64,000 bases of DNA, taken from contig MPUH01000289.1 of NCBI GenBank assembly GCA_001970955.1, positions 1 to 64,000 of the forward strand, in the 5' to 3' direction. The position numbers and the translations under genes were made by a program. This stretch comes from Stentor coeruleus (taxonomy: Eukaryota; Ciliophora; Heterotrichea; Heterotrichida; Stentoridae). Shown here piece after piece: positions 52,648 to 62,202 of the stretch; position 1 is the first letter of the stretch; each line of letters opens with the position of its first letter. The notes under the pieces were generated by a model. It ran no database searches and was not told the origin of the DNA. It saw only the letters and a list, made by a program, of their open reading frames with translations.

Positions 52648-55600
52648 ATGAGTTCTGTTGATAGCAGATTAGATGTATGCAATAAAGGTGTATTATGTGC
52701 ATCTAGTATCCTTTGCAGCACTTTAATAATATGCTTATCTCAAACTAACGAAATGTTTCAATTTATTCCGACAATATTGATAATAAACTTATACCTTATT
52801 GGAGCTATGTTCTATGAAGCTTTTCAAGACCAAATACGTAATAGTGTTTGCTTTAAAAGATTATTGTTTCCTTTTATATACAATGAAATGTATGGATTTA
52901 AGTATTTTTCAATCAAACCATTTGTCGTTGTTTGTGTAACTGTTTCTGGCCTTTGTGCTTTAATGTTGGTAATATTTGGAAATACAACTTGGGTTATTGT
53001 ATCGATTCTAGGCATAATCCCTTTAATATATTTAACCCAATTATTGCTTTTTTATGAAACTTCTTATAAGCAAAAACAGAGAAAAGTTCTTACATTAGTT
53101 TTCAGTTTGACAATTTCTTTATCAATTCTTATAGTCTTGAACATGTCTGGAAATAAACTTGAACACTCATATAAAATCGAAGGCTCAGTTGCCATGCTTG
53201 CTATTTTAGCTGTATTGTTAGTCCCATCGGTAAACTTCATGATTTATCGTTACAAACCTATAGCAATATTTTCAAGCATAATCAGCATAATAATTATATC
53301 ATCAATGGCAATATCATTTATGCAAGGACTTATACAAGATGATATCAGTTTATTACATTATAGTAGATACCTAGCAATAGGTGTTCCGATTGTTTATACT
53401 TTCACTGATATTTACCCGAAAATCAATTTAGAACCAAATATAAAAACTACAATTTTTGTAATTTTATGGTCTTTTATATATGCCGCTGCTATGTCTATGT
53501 CTCGAAATGTGTATATTGCAGGTGCTGTAGCTGCAGGTGATATGGCAAATTTCGGTATTTTGGCTATTGGAGTTTATTGTATTATTTATGATACAATATG
53601 TCGAATTTTACAAGTAGTCAATGTAGAGATAATAAATTTCCTTTTTGTAACTTTTTTTGGCATACCAACATTGATTTTTGCCCCTTTGTATAAAATGGAC
53701 AGTCTTAGTCTTGGTGGATTACTAGGTTTGCTTTTTACTTTTTATATTTTAGGGTTTTTTGCTTTTGTCAGTTATTTTTGTGGAATGGCGTTTCTTAGGT
53801 TTATAAAATGCACAAATACTGTTTATTGTCCTGTATTAGAAGAATATACAGAACTAACTTGGAAAAATACAGCGGCTAAATGTTTGTCAGTTATGTGGAA
53901 AATCGAGTATATGGTTGGGATTTTTATACTAACACGGGCTGTTTATTTTAGTTCATATCCACTTAGTAGTGAAAACCATTGGATTTTAGCTCAAGTGCTT
54001 ATTGTTACAATTATTGCTATGCTTCATACATGTTTTATTGAAAACTACACTTTTTATGTTGAAGAAGAAAACCATATTAACCCTTCATTACGAAGAATAG
54101 CACTTGTGAGACAGGTTAGATCATCTGTTTTACAGGATAAATTTTTAAGACTTAGAAGAGTTGTACAGTTTTTTATGCTAATTGTTTGGGCTGTGACTGA
54201 AGTTATAAGCTTTTTGTGTTTTATTAAAAACTTTTATATGGCCCCTATTATTGTTGCTAGTTTTTGCACATGTTTACTATTTATTGTGGTAATAGAAATT
54301 AAACTTAGAGTTTGGGATAAAGAAGAAGAAGTTCAACAATATTTTTGTATTTTTATATGGTCATGTTTATATTTGCCATTTGTTTGTGGGTTTCCTGTAA
54401 TCTATTGTAGTGAGACTGGTTTTAGTGATGACGAAGGGGCAAGTTTACTTATATTTTTTGTAGTGTTTATTGTTTGTGCGATGTTAGGATTTTTCCCTAG
54501 TATGGTTTACCAGAGGTCTAGTAATTTTTCAAGGCTGCATACAAAGAATTATTTAAAGAAACTTAAAGTGGAGTCAAATGATAACCTTGAGTTGATAATT
54601 GAAGAGATTGATAAAAACATAGGCATACTTTCACTTAATAACGGAGTACCTACTGTTGATTTTAATAGCCATGAAGCTACAATTTGCTCAGTATGTAATA
54701 GTTGTGAGACTCATCCACAAGTTGAAAATCCATTCAAAGAAACCAACAAAAAATTCTTCAAATTCCTAATCTTTGACCCTTCATATCAGCCTCCAGTAGT
54801 AATTAAATGGCCAGATATTGTAGTGATGGAAAAAATGGCTCAAAAAAATGACCCAGTACCAATCCCGAAATATGATCTTAAAGATGTAAGAAGTGAATAT
54901 CAAAAATATAGAGACAGGTTTAAATTAGAGCCAGGGTCAAACAAAATTACTTCTACTAAGTTAATAGCAACAATAGAAAAAGTGTATCCTAATTACCCAA
55001 AAAATGATTTAAGAGTGTTTTTAATAGAAATTTATAAATCTGTGAAAGGTCAGTATCAGCAAGAATTTACTGAAGACTTTATTGATAGGATGCTAAGTTT
55101 ACTTGCTATAAAACGGTATAAGAAATCAACACCAGAAAATAAAAAAAAAGTTAGAGACGATATTTTTAGACCACCACCTGTTGTTGAAAAGCCAATACCT
55201 CGTGCAGAACCTGTGAAGAAAGAAGCCCCAATTAAAAAAGCTGAGATTAAAAAAAGTATATCCCCAACATCAGATTCAATAATCTCTCAATGTGTTCATA
55301 TCGACAACATTCTCGAAAGATTTGTCCCATATACTCTCCTTAGCCTTCCTGCACGTATTACCCCTCCAAAACCTCTTGTAGAAGAAAATTTCTCAGCAAA
55401 TGAGGAACTTCGTTCAAAATCCTTATTAATAACAAGCCCTGAAAAACCAAATTTAATCCAACAAGAAACCCAAAAACTTGAAGAATATCGAGAAGTCCTT
55501 CAAGAACTACTTGCAGAAAACGAAACTCCTGTTGGTGCTAAAGATAAAGTTGAAAACACATTTTTAGTTGTCACAACTTTACTAACAGGTTCTGTATGTA

Positions 55601-56604
55601 ATGTTTATTCTCTATCAAGTCTTGCATTAACAAAAAGTATCAATTGGCTTGATTCAGAAATCAGTTTTGCAGCAGGGATAATTCCTTCTGATAAAAACTG
55701 GATTGTTGGACAAATCTATACTTTTACCCTTGTCGGTATATTTTTCTTATTTTCTGTTGTATTTTATATCACTTCTAAAAAAGAAAGCAATATGAATAAT
55801 GTGAGAAAAATCGGTGCAGCTTTTATGAAGTTTGTAATAAATGCGACAGTTATTGAGAATTTTGTTGGGATATTAGGAAATTTAGCTTGTGAGACAAGTT
55901 TGGTAGGAGAGTCGGTTGTGTTGAATAATGACTCTTTGAAATGTTTTTCTGGGGAACATATTGGTATATTTATTATGTCAATTGTAGTTTTTTTTGCATA
56001 TTTTTTGTTTGCTATTTTGTTTTACCCTTGCTTGTATAAGTTTGCGAATGAGACTGAGAGCTTTTTTAATATTGAAGTACTGGGGAAACTTATGTATGCT
56101 TGTGTTGTTGTGTTTATAAGTGATAAATATATGAACTTCAAGCTTCTTTTCGTTGTTTTACTTATAATTTGCTCCTTATCACTATCGATTTTTGGATATC
56201 TAGAAGGAAAATACAACAGTGATTTATTATATACACATATCAAAGAAAATGTAGTCCTTCTATGGATTTACTTTTGGGCTGTACTTTCTTATAATGATTT
56301 AGCAGAGAGTGCTGGTTTCTGGATTCTAGTAATCACAGTGCTTTTGGTTACTGTTATAAATTATTATGAATCATGTCATGAAGCAATTGTAAGGTGCTGT
56401 ACAAGATTTAGAGAATGGCTTGCCCAAGATTCTAACAGAACTCATTTAACTAATTCTACAACCCCACAAATTGAGCAACTTTCTGTATTAAGCAACCAAA
56501 ATGATTCAAAAATATTTACACCTGTTTCCAATATAAAAGCAGGGGTAAAGCCTCAAATCAGACCAGGATCTAAAAAATTGGATAATACAGCTTTAGGTAA
56601 ATAG
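52648..56604 (+). CDS. Large multipass membrane protein, unrecognised
   Basis: The protein has 1318 residues and no evident intron. About 18 hydrophobic spans fill residues ~1-620. A cytosolic region of ~350 residues follows (~640-990), with KFFKFLIFDPSYQPPVVIKW and a basic Pro/Lys-rich linker (PPPVVEKPIPRAEPVKKEAP). About six further spans (~995-1260) and a polar tail complete it. The linker region has a helical part (SNKITSTKLIATIEKVYPNY) that could be a degenerate EF-hand-like pair, without clear calcium ligands. No transporter, channel or receptor signature was recognised. The valid start is the ATG in the second copy of the flanking duplication. Confidence 0.75.
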   Translation: MSSVDSRLDVCNKGVLCASSILCSTLIICLSQTNEMFQFIPTILIINLYLIGAMFYEAFQDQIRNSVCFKRLLFPFIYNEMYGFKYFSIKPFVVVCVTVSGLCALMLVIFGNTTWVIVSILGIIPLIYLTQLLLFYETSYKQKQRKVLTLVFSLTISLSILIVLNMSGNKLEHSYKIEGSVAMLAILAVLLVPSVNFMIYRYKPIAIFSSIISIIIISSMAISFMQGLIQDDISLLHYSRYLAIGVPIVYTFTDIYPKINLEPNIKTTIFVILWSFIYAAAMSMSRNVYIAGAVAAGDMANFGILAIGVYCIIYDTICRILQVVNVEIINFLFVTFFGIPTLIFAPLYKMDSLSLGGLLGLLFTFYILGFFAFVSYFCGMAFLRFIKCTNTVYCPVLEEYTELTWKNTAAKCLSVMWKIEYMVGIFILTRAVYFSSYPLSSENHWILAQVLIVTIIAMLHTCFIENYTFYVEEENHINPSLRRIALVRQVRSSVLQDKFLRLRRVVQFFMLIVWAVTEVISFLCFIKNFYMAPIIVASFCTCLLFIVVIEIKLRVWDKEEEVQQYFCIFIWSCLYLPFVCGFPVIYCSETGFSDDEGASLLIFFVVFIVCAMLGFFPSMVYQRSSNFSRLHTKNYLKKLKVESNDNLELIIEEIDKNIGILSLNNGVPTVDFNSHEATICSVCNSCETHPQVENPFKETNKKFFKFLIFDPSYQPPVVIKWPDIVVMEKMAQKNDPVPIPKYDLKDVRSEYQKYRDRFKLEPGSNKITSTKLIATIEKVYPNYPKNDLRVFLIEIYKSVKGQYQQEFTEDFIDRMLSLLAIKRYKKSTPENKKKVRDDIFRPPPVVEKPIPRAEPVKKEAPIKKAEIKKSISPTSDSIISQCVHIDNILERFVPYTLLSLPARITPPKPLVEENFSANEELRSKSLLITSPEKPNLIQQETQKLEEYREVLQELLAENETPVGAKDKVENTFLVVTTLLTGSVCNVYSLSSLALTKSINWLDSEISFAAGIIPSDKNWIVGQIYTFTLVGIFFLFSVVFYITSKKESNMNNVRKIGAAFMKFVINATVIENFVGILGNLACETSLVGESVVLNNDSLKCFSGEHIGIFIMSIVVFFAYFLFAILFYPCLYKFANETESFFNIEVLGKLMYACVVVFISDKYMNFKLLFVVLLIICSLSLSIFGYLEGKYNSDLLYTHIKENVVLLWIYFWAVLSYNDLAESAGFWILVITVLLVTVINYYESCHEAIVRCCTRFREWLAQDSNRTHLTNSTTPQIEQLSVLSNQNDSKIFTPVSNIKAGVKPQIRPGSKKLDNTALGK

Positions 56605-57889
56605 GTTAATACTTTTAGATAATTATTATCCATAAAATATAGATGAGAGTATAATAAAGGTAGGGTTTTATTTGGCACTTATAAAATATTTTGATGTTTT
56701 TATAAGAAAGTATAATTTTAAGGATATGAATTGATATGCATATTGTTTAGGTTTACATATTATATATTCAATGCTTTTATATTTCTTGTTTCTTAATATA
56801 TTGTATATATAAATCATAAAATTTTCCATCATCAGCAGAACTTAAATTATTAACTAGCAACTGATATAAATTCATCATTTGTTAAGATTCTACTTGTCTT
56901 TCAAATTGGTCGATATGTAAGTTTCTATGGTAAAGTTTTCTAATAAATACTATTTGTGTAGAACTTCAGNGCTAGCAACTGATATAAATTCATCATTTGT
57001 TAAGATTCTACTTGTCTTTCAAGTTGGTCGATATGTAAGTTTCTATGGTAAAGTTTTCTAATAAATACTATTTGTGTAGAACTTCAGATTTCCTTCTTTA
57101 AACTTTTGTTTCATAAGATGGTTTTAAAGGTAAAGATAAACTAATATTTTGGAAAATGCATACATTATTTAGCATTTCTGGAGGTATGGAATTCTCATAT
57201 ATAGAGATTTTTCTTATAAAATTAACCATAAGTAATATGACTTCTTAGTTTGAATTATTTTTTATCATTGTACTGCTTTTGTAAGCACACTCATTTTTTG
57301 TTTGGCACTATAAATTTTTTTTATATAGTTTGCATAAAGAAAAAAGGAAAAAAATTTGCACTTCAGTTGGGAATATTATTCATAATAGTTTTATTTGAGA
57401 AAAACTATAAAATCCATGAATAAAATTTTATCTTTTGAAGATTATATTGATAAATATTTGCTATGATTATATAGAAAATTTGAATAAGAAACTATTATTT
57501 TATTTACCTTATCAATTGAAAAATTTATTTATAGTTGTTTTTGTATGTACAGCGTGGTAAAATTTATATTAAAATATTAAATTTAGCTTATGATTTTATG
57601 TGTAAAATTTTTAGTTTTTATGTTATGTTTAGTTAATAGAGACGATGTATATTATAATAATAGTCTATAGATTATATAATAAATGTGTTTCCCATAAAAT
57701 ATTTTTAGAAAATGTGAAAGATATTAAAACGCTCAGTTCATGCAGAAGATTTTGATATTTTGGCTTATAATTAAATATCTTGAAGGTGTTAACTTTTTAT
57801 ATAATATCAGCATTTCATTATTTGATCAATAATTTTATTGATATTTTAAATCTAATACGTATCTGATTAAGGTTGTATATAATCATAAA
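56605..57889. other. Intergenic, AT-rich, with N at 56970
   Basis: A ~117-bp block (ctagcaactgatataaattc...gtagaacttcag) at 56853-56969 recurs at 56972-57087 with one mismatch, across the N. No gene was seen in 1.3 kb, the largest empty interval besides 51.3-52.6 kb. Confidence 0.6.
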
Positions 57890-59020
57890 ATGGGTAATGG
57901 TGATAGTAAGCATAAAAGCTTGAATGAAGCACAATACTTTCAAAGAACTCGTAAAAAGCATTTGGAATTCTTTTCTAAGGTCAACGGTTTTCTAGAAAAC
58001 ACAAGCGAGTGGATTTATGTGTTAAAACAAGAGTTGATCCAAAATTCTAAATACAAATGGAGTAAAGAACTTCTTAAAATGCTTCGAGAAAGGGAGAACT
58101 ACCAAGACCTAAGTTCAAAGTCCGCATTCGCCTGGAATAAATACAACAGCGAAAAAAACAAAGTCCCAAAAGTAGATAGCAACAATGTTTGTAAATGGAG
58201 AGAAAGTATTGCCAATCTTCAAACTTTTTCTTATGAGATTGAAATAGATCCAAACAAGAAATCTTTACATAGATATTTAACATCCCAATCAGACTGTACA
58301 TTGCACACAATAATTAAAATGTTCCGAAGTAGTCTGATGAAAATTTATACAAGAAAAGATGGGCGAAAATTTGTTCTAAAAGAAAACATTTCAGTAAATC
58401 TTCAAAAATACTCTAAGGAACTTGATGAGTCGATATTAGGTTTCTGTAATATTATGCAGAAAATAATCCCTAAGTTTTTTTTAGATATCCCTGAAAAAAT
58501 ACAGGATTTAGAAAGCATAATAAGAGATTCAATAATATCTGGGGATATTCTAGAATTATTAATCCTAGTTAGGCAGGAATTAGAAAGAGAAAAACATAAC
58601 GAGTACTTGCAAGGTTTACAAAATATAGGTTTTTTTCGTTCGAAATCACCAATATTAGGTCAGCTAGAAAGAGATAGCAATTCTAACTATACAAACGCTA
58701 TAAAAAGTGTCCTAGAAATCACTCAATCTAATTCTATAGGTCAAATGCATGATGCTGTTGCAATGCTCATGAACCATATCAGCCTTTCTCTTTATAATCC
58801 TGAAAACCCAGATGCAATAGTTGAAGATGACACTATTATAAGCGCATTTCTCTTTGTCCTTGCAAGATCAAGTGCTCCAAATCTTCCTCATTACTTAAGC
58901 ATTTTGACAACTTTTATGGATCAAACAACTTTAACAGTAAAAGATGTAGGCAAAGGTGTAGTAAAGCTATCGTTTTTATTAAACAACGTGACGGATTGGA
59001 GTACATTCATAACATATTAA
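57890..59020 (+). CDS. VPS9-domain-like Rab exchange factor candidate
   Basis: The protein has 376 residues. The C-terminal segment ~245-350 matches the VPS9 pattern: IGQMHDAVAMLMNHISLSLY, then EDDTIISAFLFVLARSSAPN and LPHYLSILTTFMDQ. This corresponds to the family's aDdLLPvLiyvlikA.p.nl.s...yi core, including the acidic Asp before the helix. The N-terminal ~230 residues are helical and unrecognised. MGNGDSK at the start has Gly2, a possible N-myristoylation site. VPS9 proteins activate Rab5-type GTPases on endosomes. The catalytic Tyr of the classic domain is not obvious, so activity is uncertain. Confidence 0.6.
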   Translation: MGNGDSKHKSLNEAQYFQRTRKKHLEFFSKVNGFLENTSEWIYVLKQELIQNSKYKWSKELLKMLRERENYQDLSSKSAFAWNKYNSEKNKVPKVDSNNVCKWRESIANLQTFSYEIEIDPNKKSLHRYLTSQSDCTLHTIIKMFRSSLMKIYTRKDGRKFVLKENISVNLQKYSKELDESILGFCNIMQKIIPKFFLDIPEKIQDLESIIRDSIISGDILELLILVRQELEREKHNEYLQGLQNIGFFRSKSPILGQLERDSNSNYTNAIKSVLEITQSNSIGQMHDAVAMLMNHISLSLYNPENPDAIVEDDTIISAFLFVLARSSAPNLPHYLSILTTFMDQTTLTVKDVGKGVVKLSFLLNNVTDWSTFITY

Positions 59021-59049
59021 AATAATTTTTAATACTAATTTGAACAATA

Positions 59050-59442
59050 ATGATGACAGAATGGACTGGTAGTTATCCTCAGAAATTTGGTAAGACTAAG
59101 AAGAATTTAGCTTTTATTAATGGTCCTGAGTCGATAAAAAAAGGATTACATGGAGATTTTGATTCAGGGATTGAGGTAATAAAAGGACGAAAGCATTTTT
59201 CTATGAGTGCTTGTCAGAAGGGTTATGAATGGAAACCTTGTTTTAGAAAAGTAGCACAAGAAACATTGCCTACAAGATCTTCAGGATTGAGGAAACTTAG
59301 TCCTGTGTATACAGAGCCAAAGCCAAGAGCTGAGAAAAGACATGTTACACCTTCACAAAGGACTCTTATAAAGGAATTGTTTAATGATAGTTTTATTGCC
59401 AATAGTAAAGGTAAAGGAGCTATGAGCAGTAGGATACGGTGA
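59050..59442 (+). CDS. Small basic protein, unrecognised
   Basis: The protein has 130 residues, starting at the first of two ATGs. It is soluble, basic and probably partly disordered (SPVYTEPKPRAEKRHVTPSQ). It contains aromatic-rich patches (MTEWTGSYPQKFGK, KGYEWKPCFRK). It begins 29 bases after the stop of the VPS9-like gene, the tightest same-strand spacing in the window, so the two may share a transcript end or be read together. It ends in TGA. No family was recognised. Confidence 0.55.
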   Translation: MMTEWTGSYPQKFGKTKKNLAFINGPESIKKGLHGDFDSGIEVIKGRKHFSMSACQKGYEWKPCFRKVAQETLPTRSSGLRKLSPVYTEPKPRAEKRHVTPSQRTLIKELFNDSFIANSKGKGAMSSRIR

Positions 59443-60064
59443 TTTAGTAATCAGGTAATTAACATGATAAGATAGGGAATATATAATTTTTAAAGGAGGC
59501 TTTATAGATGATTGCTGGCTTTTTGAGAGGAGGATTAGGATTAGTTTGTATGAAGAAATAGTTTTTATAGTTATTTTTGTTGTGTGATGATTGATTTTAT
59601 ATGAGAATTTATATGTTAGGTTTAATTTATATAGAATTATGATTATCAGATGTTGATGGTGAAGTTGAGGAGATGAAGTTTTTATATAAGATAGGCTGGA
59701 TGGAATTTTCGCTTTTTAGAGATTTTTTTATTTATTGCCTTAAGAAGAAGGCTTTCCATAATTTTATATAAAAAATTTTTGTTTTTATATTTTTTGATTT
59801 CATAATCAAATGGTGGGACAACATAAAATCATCATTACTATTTTCTTGACAATGAATGCTACTAACTCTAATTCTTACAACCATTTTTATTCAGCAACTA
59901 TTTCTCACTTTCTATAATTAACTAATTTATCATTTCTTTGAACATCAAATAGTATTACTCAACTAAATTCAATGATAACAACAAAAAATCATTACAAATA
60001 TTATCTTCTACCACAAAGCATAGCATAAACAAAATAAATCTAATATAATAAAATCTTATAAATA
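59443..60064. other. Intergenic, G-rich then C-rich
   Basis: The 3' flank (59443-59710) and the 5' flank (59800-60064) show the usual composition switch. No gene was seen. Confidence 0.5.
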
Positions 60065-60610
60065 ATGGAAATTGAATGTAGAAAAGGACTAAGAAAAAGC
60101 TTTGGACATCTAAAGTGTTTTGGGTTTATTGGGGGTGATCCACTTTTCTGTATCGGTCCTCACTGTAATACCTAGCCAGGGCCTTTTTTTATATGCCTAT
60201 TCTCATTTTTACTTATCACAGGCTTATTTTTCATTTGCTTTATTTCTCCTTCAATAGGTAGTTCAAATACAATAACCGGAGTTTCTGTGTTTTGTTTTTT
60301 ATTAATCAATTTCCTTATGGCAGCACTTATCAATCCTGGTATTGAAATGCGAACAGTTAGAGATGAAGATTTAGAACCAGATGACCCAGATAATTTTTGT
60401 TCAATATGTGAAGTTTATAAATCATATAAAACTGAACATTGTGATGATTGTGGAGTTTGTATACAAGAATATGATCATCATTGTCCGTGGACTGGAAAAT
60501 GTATTGGTGGAGGAAATGTTAACTTTTTTTATTGCTTTCTTTTTGGATTGCTTGTGTGCTTTTTGTATTGTATTGTAACTTTGGCTATGACGGCACAAGA
60601 GAAAAAATAA
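60065..60610 (+). CDS. Short DHHC palmitoyltransferase-like protein, two exons
   Basis: Removing a 15-nt intron (60165-60179) gives 176 residues. Two hydrophobic spans (~36-57, 66-86) are followed by the DHHC cysteine-rich domain (CSIC at 107-110, HCDDCGVCIQEYDHHCPW, DHHC at 132-135, GKCIGGGN) and a third span (~148-169). It ends AQEKK soon after. Classical enzymes have four spans and a cytosolic tail with TTxE. Here the fourth span and that motif are absent, so it is truncated or minimal. No further frame downstream looks like a missing exon. All zinc ligands and the active Cys135 are present, so catalysis is possible. Confidence 0.8.
60165..60179 (+). other. 15-nt intron of the DHHC gene
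   Basis: Reads gtaatacctagccag and carries an in-frame TAG if retained. Removal joins CIGPHW to PFFICLF, the start of the first membrane span. Confidence 0.85.
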
Positions 60611-61347
60611 GTTTATTATAAGTTTTATTCGTAATTTGAAAAGTTTTTTTTGTGATGATGAGTGATTTGTAGTGGGAAATTGGGTTTGGTAAATTTTGAT
60701 GGATTTTGATAAGGAGAATGTAATGATAAAAGTGAGTGAGGGAAAAAGGATTTGTTATTGGTTAGCAATTTTAGATATACAATTTTTAGGCTGTAATTTG
60801 ATGGAAATTGTTAGTTTATATTTACTCAAGCTTTAAATCTATATCATGAATGCGAATCACATATCTGAAAAAATCATAAATAAATCATAAATCATCTCTC
60901 CTTATAAAAATCAATCCCCATCAAAAATCCTAATAAAAAAGCTCATCCTTATCATATCCTTATAAAATTTTCCCTTTTTCAGCCAACAAACACTATTTTT
61001 TCCTAAAAAAATAAATTTTCAGCCTTTCACAAAATATTCATTCTTATTACCTTATAGCTTATCAGATGTCTAAGCTTAGTAAATTGAAAAAAAGATGTTA
61101 TCTAAAAGCACAGTACCGATTTTTTTCAAAGTTTCTGTAGTAGGGACACTGAATTTTTATATGATCAAACAGTTCAAGAATGAAGCATTTACGATTTGCT
61201 ATAATCGGCCACAGAACAAATAAGTTAGAAAGCATATTTCTTATAATTTCCATAGACTAACCCATCCTAAAAAAGCGAACTTAATAGCATTGAAATTTAA
61301 AATAATACTAAAAAATGCTGCACTCTTACTAGTCTTAGTGATAATAA
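60611..61347. other. Intergenic with a small minus-strand frame
   Basis: The 3' flank is G-rich (60611-60780). C-rich, G-poor DNA (60880-61020) follows, then a more balanced stretch (61060-61260) holding the 51-codon frame listed separately. Confidence 0.5.
61098..61253 (-). CDS. Doubtful 51-residue frame
   Basis: From the ATG at 61251-61253 the minus strand reads MEIIRNMLSNLFVLWPIIAN, then LELFDHIKIQCPYYRNFEKN, and stops with TAA. It is protein-like but short, unrecognised and without neighbours in the same frame. It could be a fragment of an old gene, or chance. Confidence 0.2.
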   Translation of the reverse strand: MEIIRNMLSNLFVLWPIIANRKCFILELFDHIKIQCPYYRNFEKNRYCAFR

Positions 61348-62181
61348 ATGCAAGACCGCTTCATAGAAAAACTCCCAAAATACGATTTCTCCCCAGCCAA
61401 CTCACAAAACAAGCACCTCCAATCAGAAGTTAGAATGCTCGAGGAACGTCTTAAAAACCTCGAATACCTAAAACTAACCTACGAAAGATCTTCAAGAGAA
61501 AAAACCATAGAAATCGACTCTTTAACAAGAGAACTTGCAGAAACCAAAGCTCAACTCTATGACAAATCCTGTATCATAGAAGATATGGGTCGACAACATG
61601 CATCAAACGAAGCCATGCTCTTACGTGTAATAGAAGAACTAAGAACAAATAAAAGTTTACTTGAACAAGAACTCAGTGATAAAAACTCTAATTTAAACTC
61701 TCTAGAAAAGTCTTTACAAGAACAATACGATCAAAGTCTTAAACTTATAGACGAAAACCAACAGTTAAGGGAAAAAATACAAGAAAGGGAAAATTTACAT
61801 AGTCAATATGTTAATGAACTCGAGGGTAGACTAGAAAAAATCACTGATTCACAGAAAACTACAGAATACAGGGTTAATAGTTTATTAAGGAAAAAGTCCC
61901 CAAATTGTAAAAACCCAAAACTTAAAAGAGATTATTCTATGAAGGTCACTTTAATAGGCAAAAAAGATAATGGATTGAATAAATCATTGAAGAAAGTGAA
62001 TAGAACGAAAAATGGAGAACTTGAGGGAAGGTTGATGAATAGTGAGAAGAAACTGAAAGAAATTGAAAGCGCATTAGTGAGTATGTCACAAAATAGTTAT
62101 GCATCACCGATTGTATGCAATAATATGATTAAAGCGAGAAGTAATTCTCAGAGCTTAAGAACAGGATTGCAGAGATATTAG
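61348..62181 (+). CDS. Coiled-coil protein, unrecognised
   Basis: The protein has 277 residues. An almost continuous coiled coil lies at ~20-175 (SEVRMLEERLKNLEYLKLTY, EEMLLRV-like heptads, QQLREKIQERENLHSQYVNE). A basic region (KKSPNCKNPKLKRDYSMKV) and a second short coil (GELEGRLMNSEKKLKEIESA) follow, with a Ser-rich tail. There is no membrane span. It is convergent with the EF-hand gene, with 21 bases between stop codons. The composition suggests a structural basal-body or ciliary protein, which is inference. Confidence 0.65.
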   Translation: MQDRFIEKLPKYDFSPANSQNKHLQSEVRMLEERLKNLEYLKLTYERSSREKTIEIDSLTRELAETKAQLYDKSCIIEDMGRQHASNEAMLLRVIEELRTNKSLLEQELSDKNSNLNSLEKSLQEQYDQSLKLIDENQQLREKIQERENLHSQYVNELEGRLEKITDSQKTTEYRVNSLLRKKSPNCKNPKLKRDYSMKVTLIGKKDNGLNKSLKKVNRTKNGELEGRLMNSEKKLKEIESALVSMSQNSYASPIVCNNMIKARSNSQSLRTGLQRY

Positions 62182-62202
62182 GTTTATTAATTACGATAAC
62201 AG

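Noticed and set aside
61060-61260. Possible structured RNA gene
   Set aside because: Balanced composition only; no recognisable snRNA, SRP or tRNA motifs were found.
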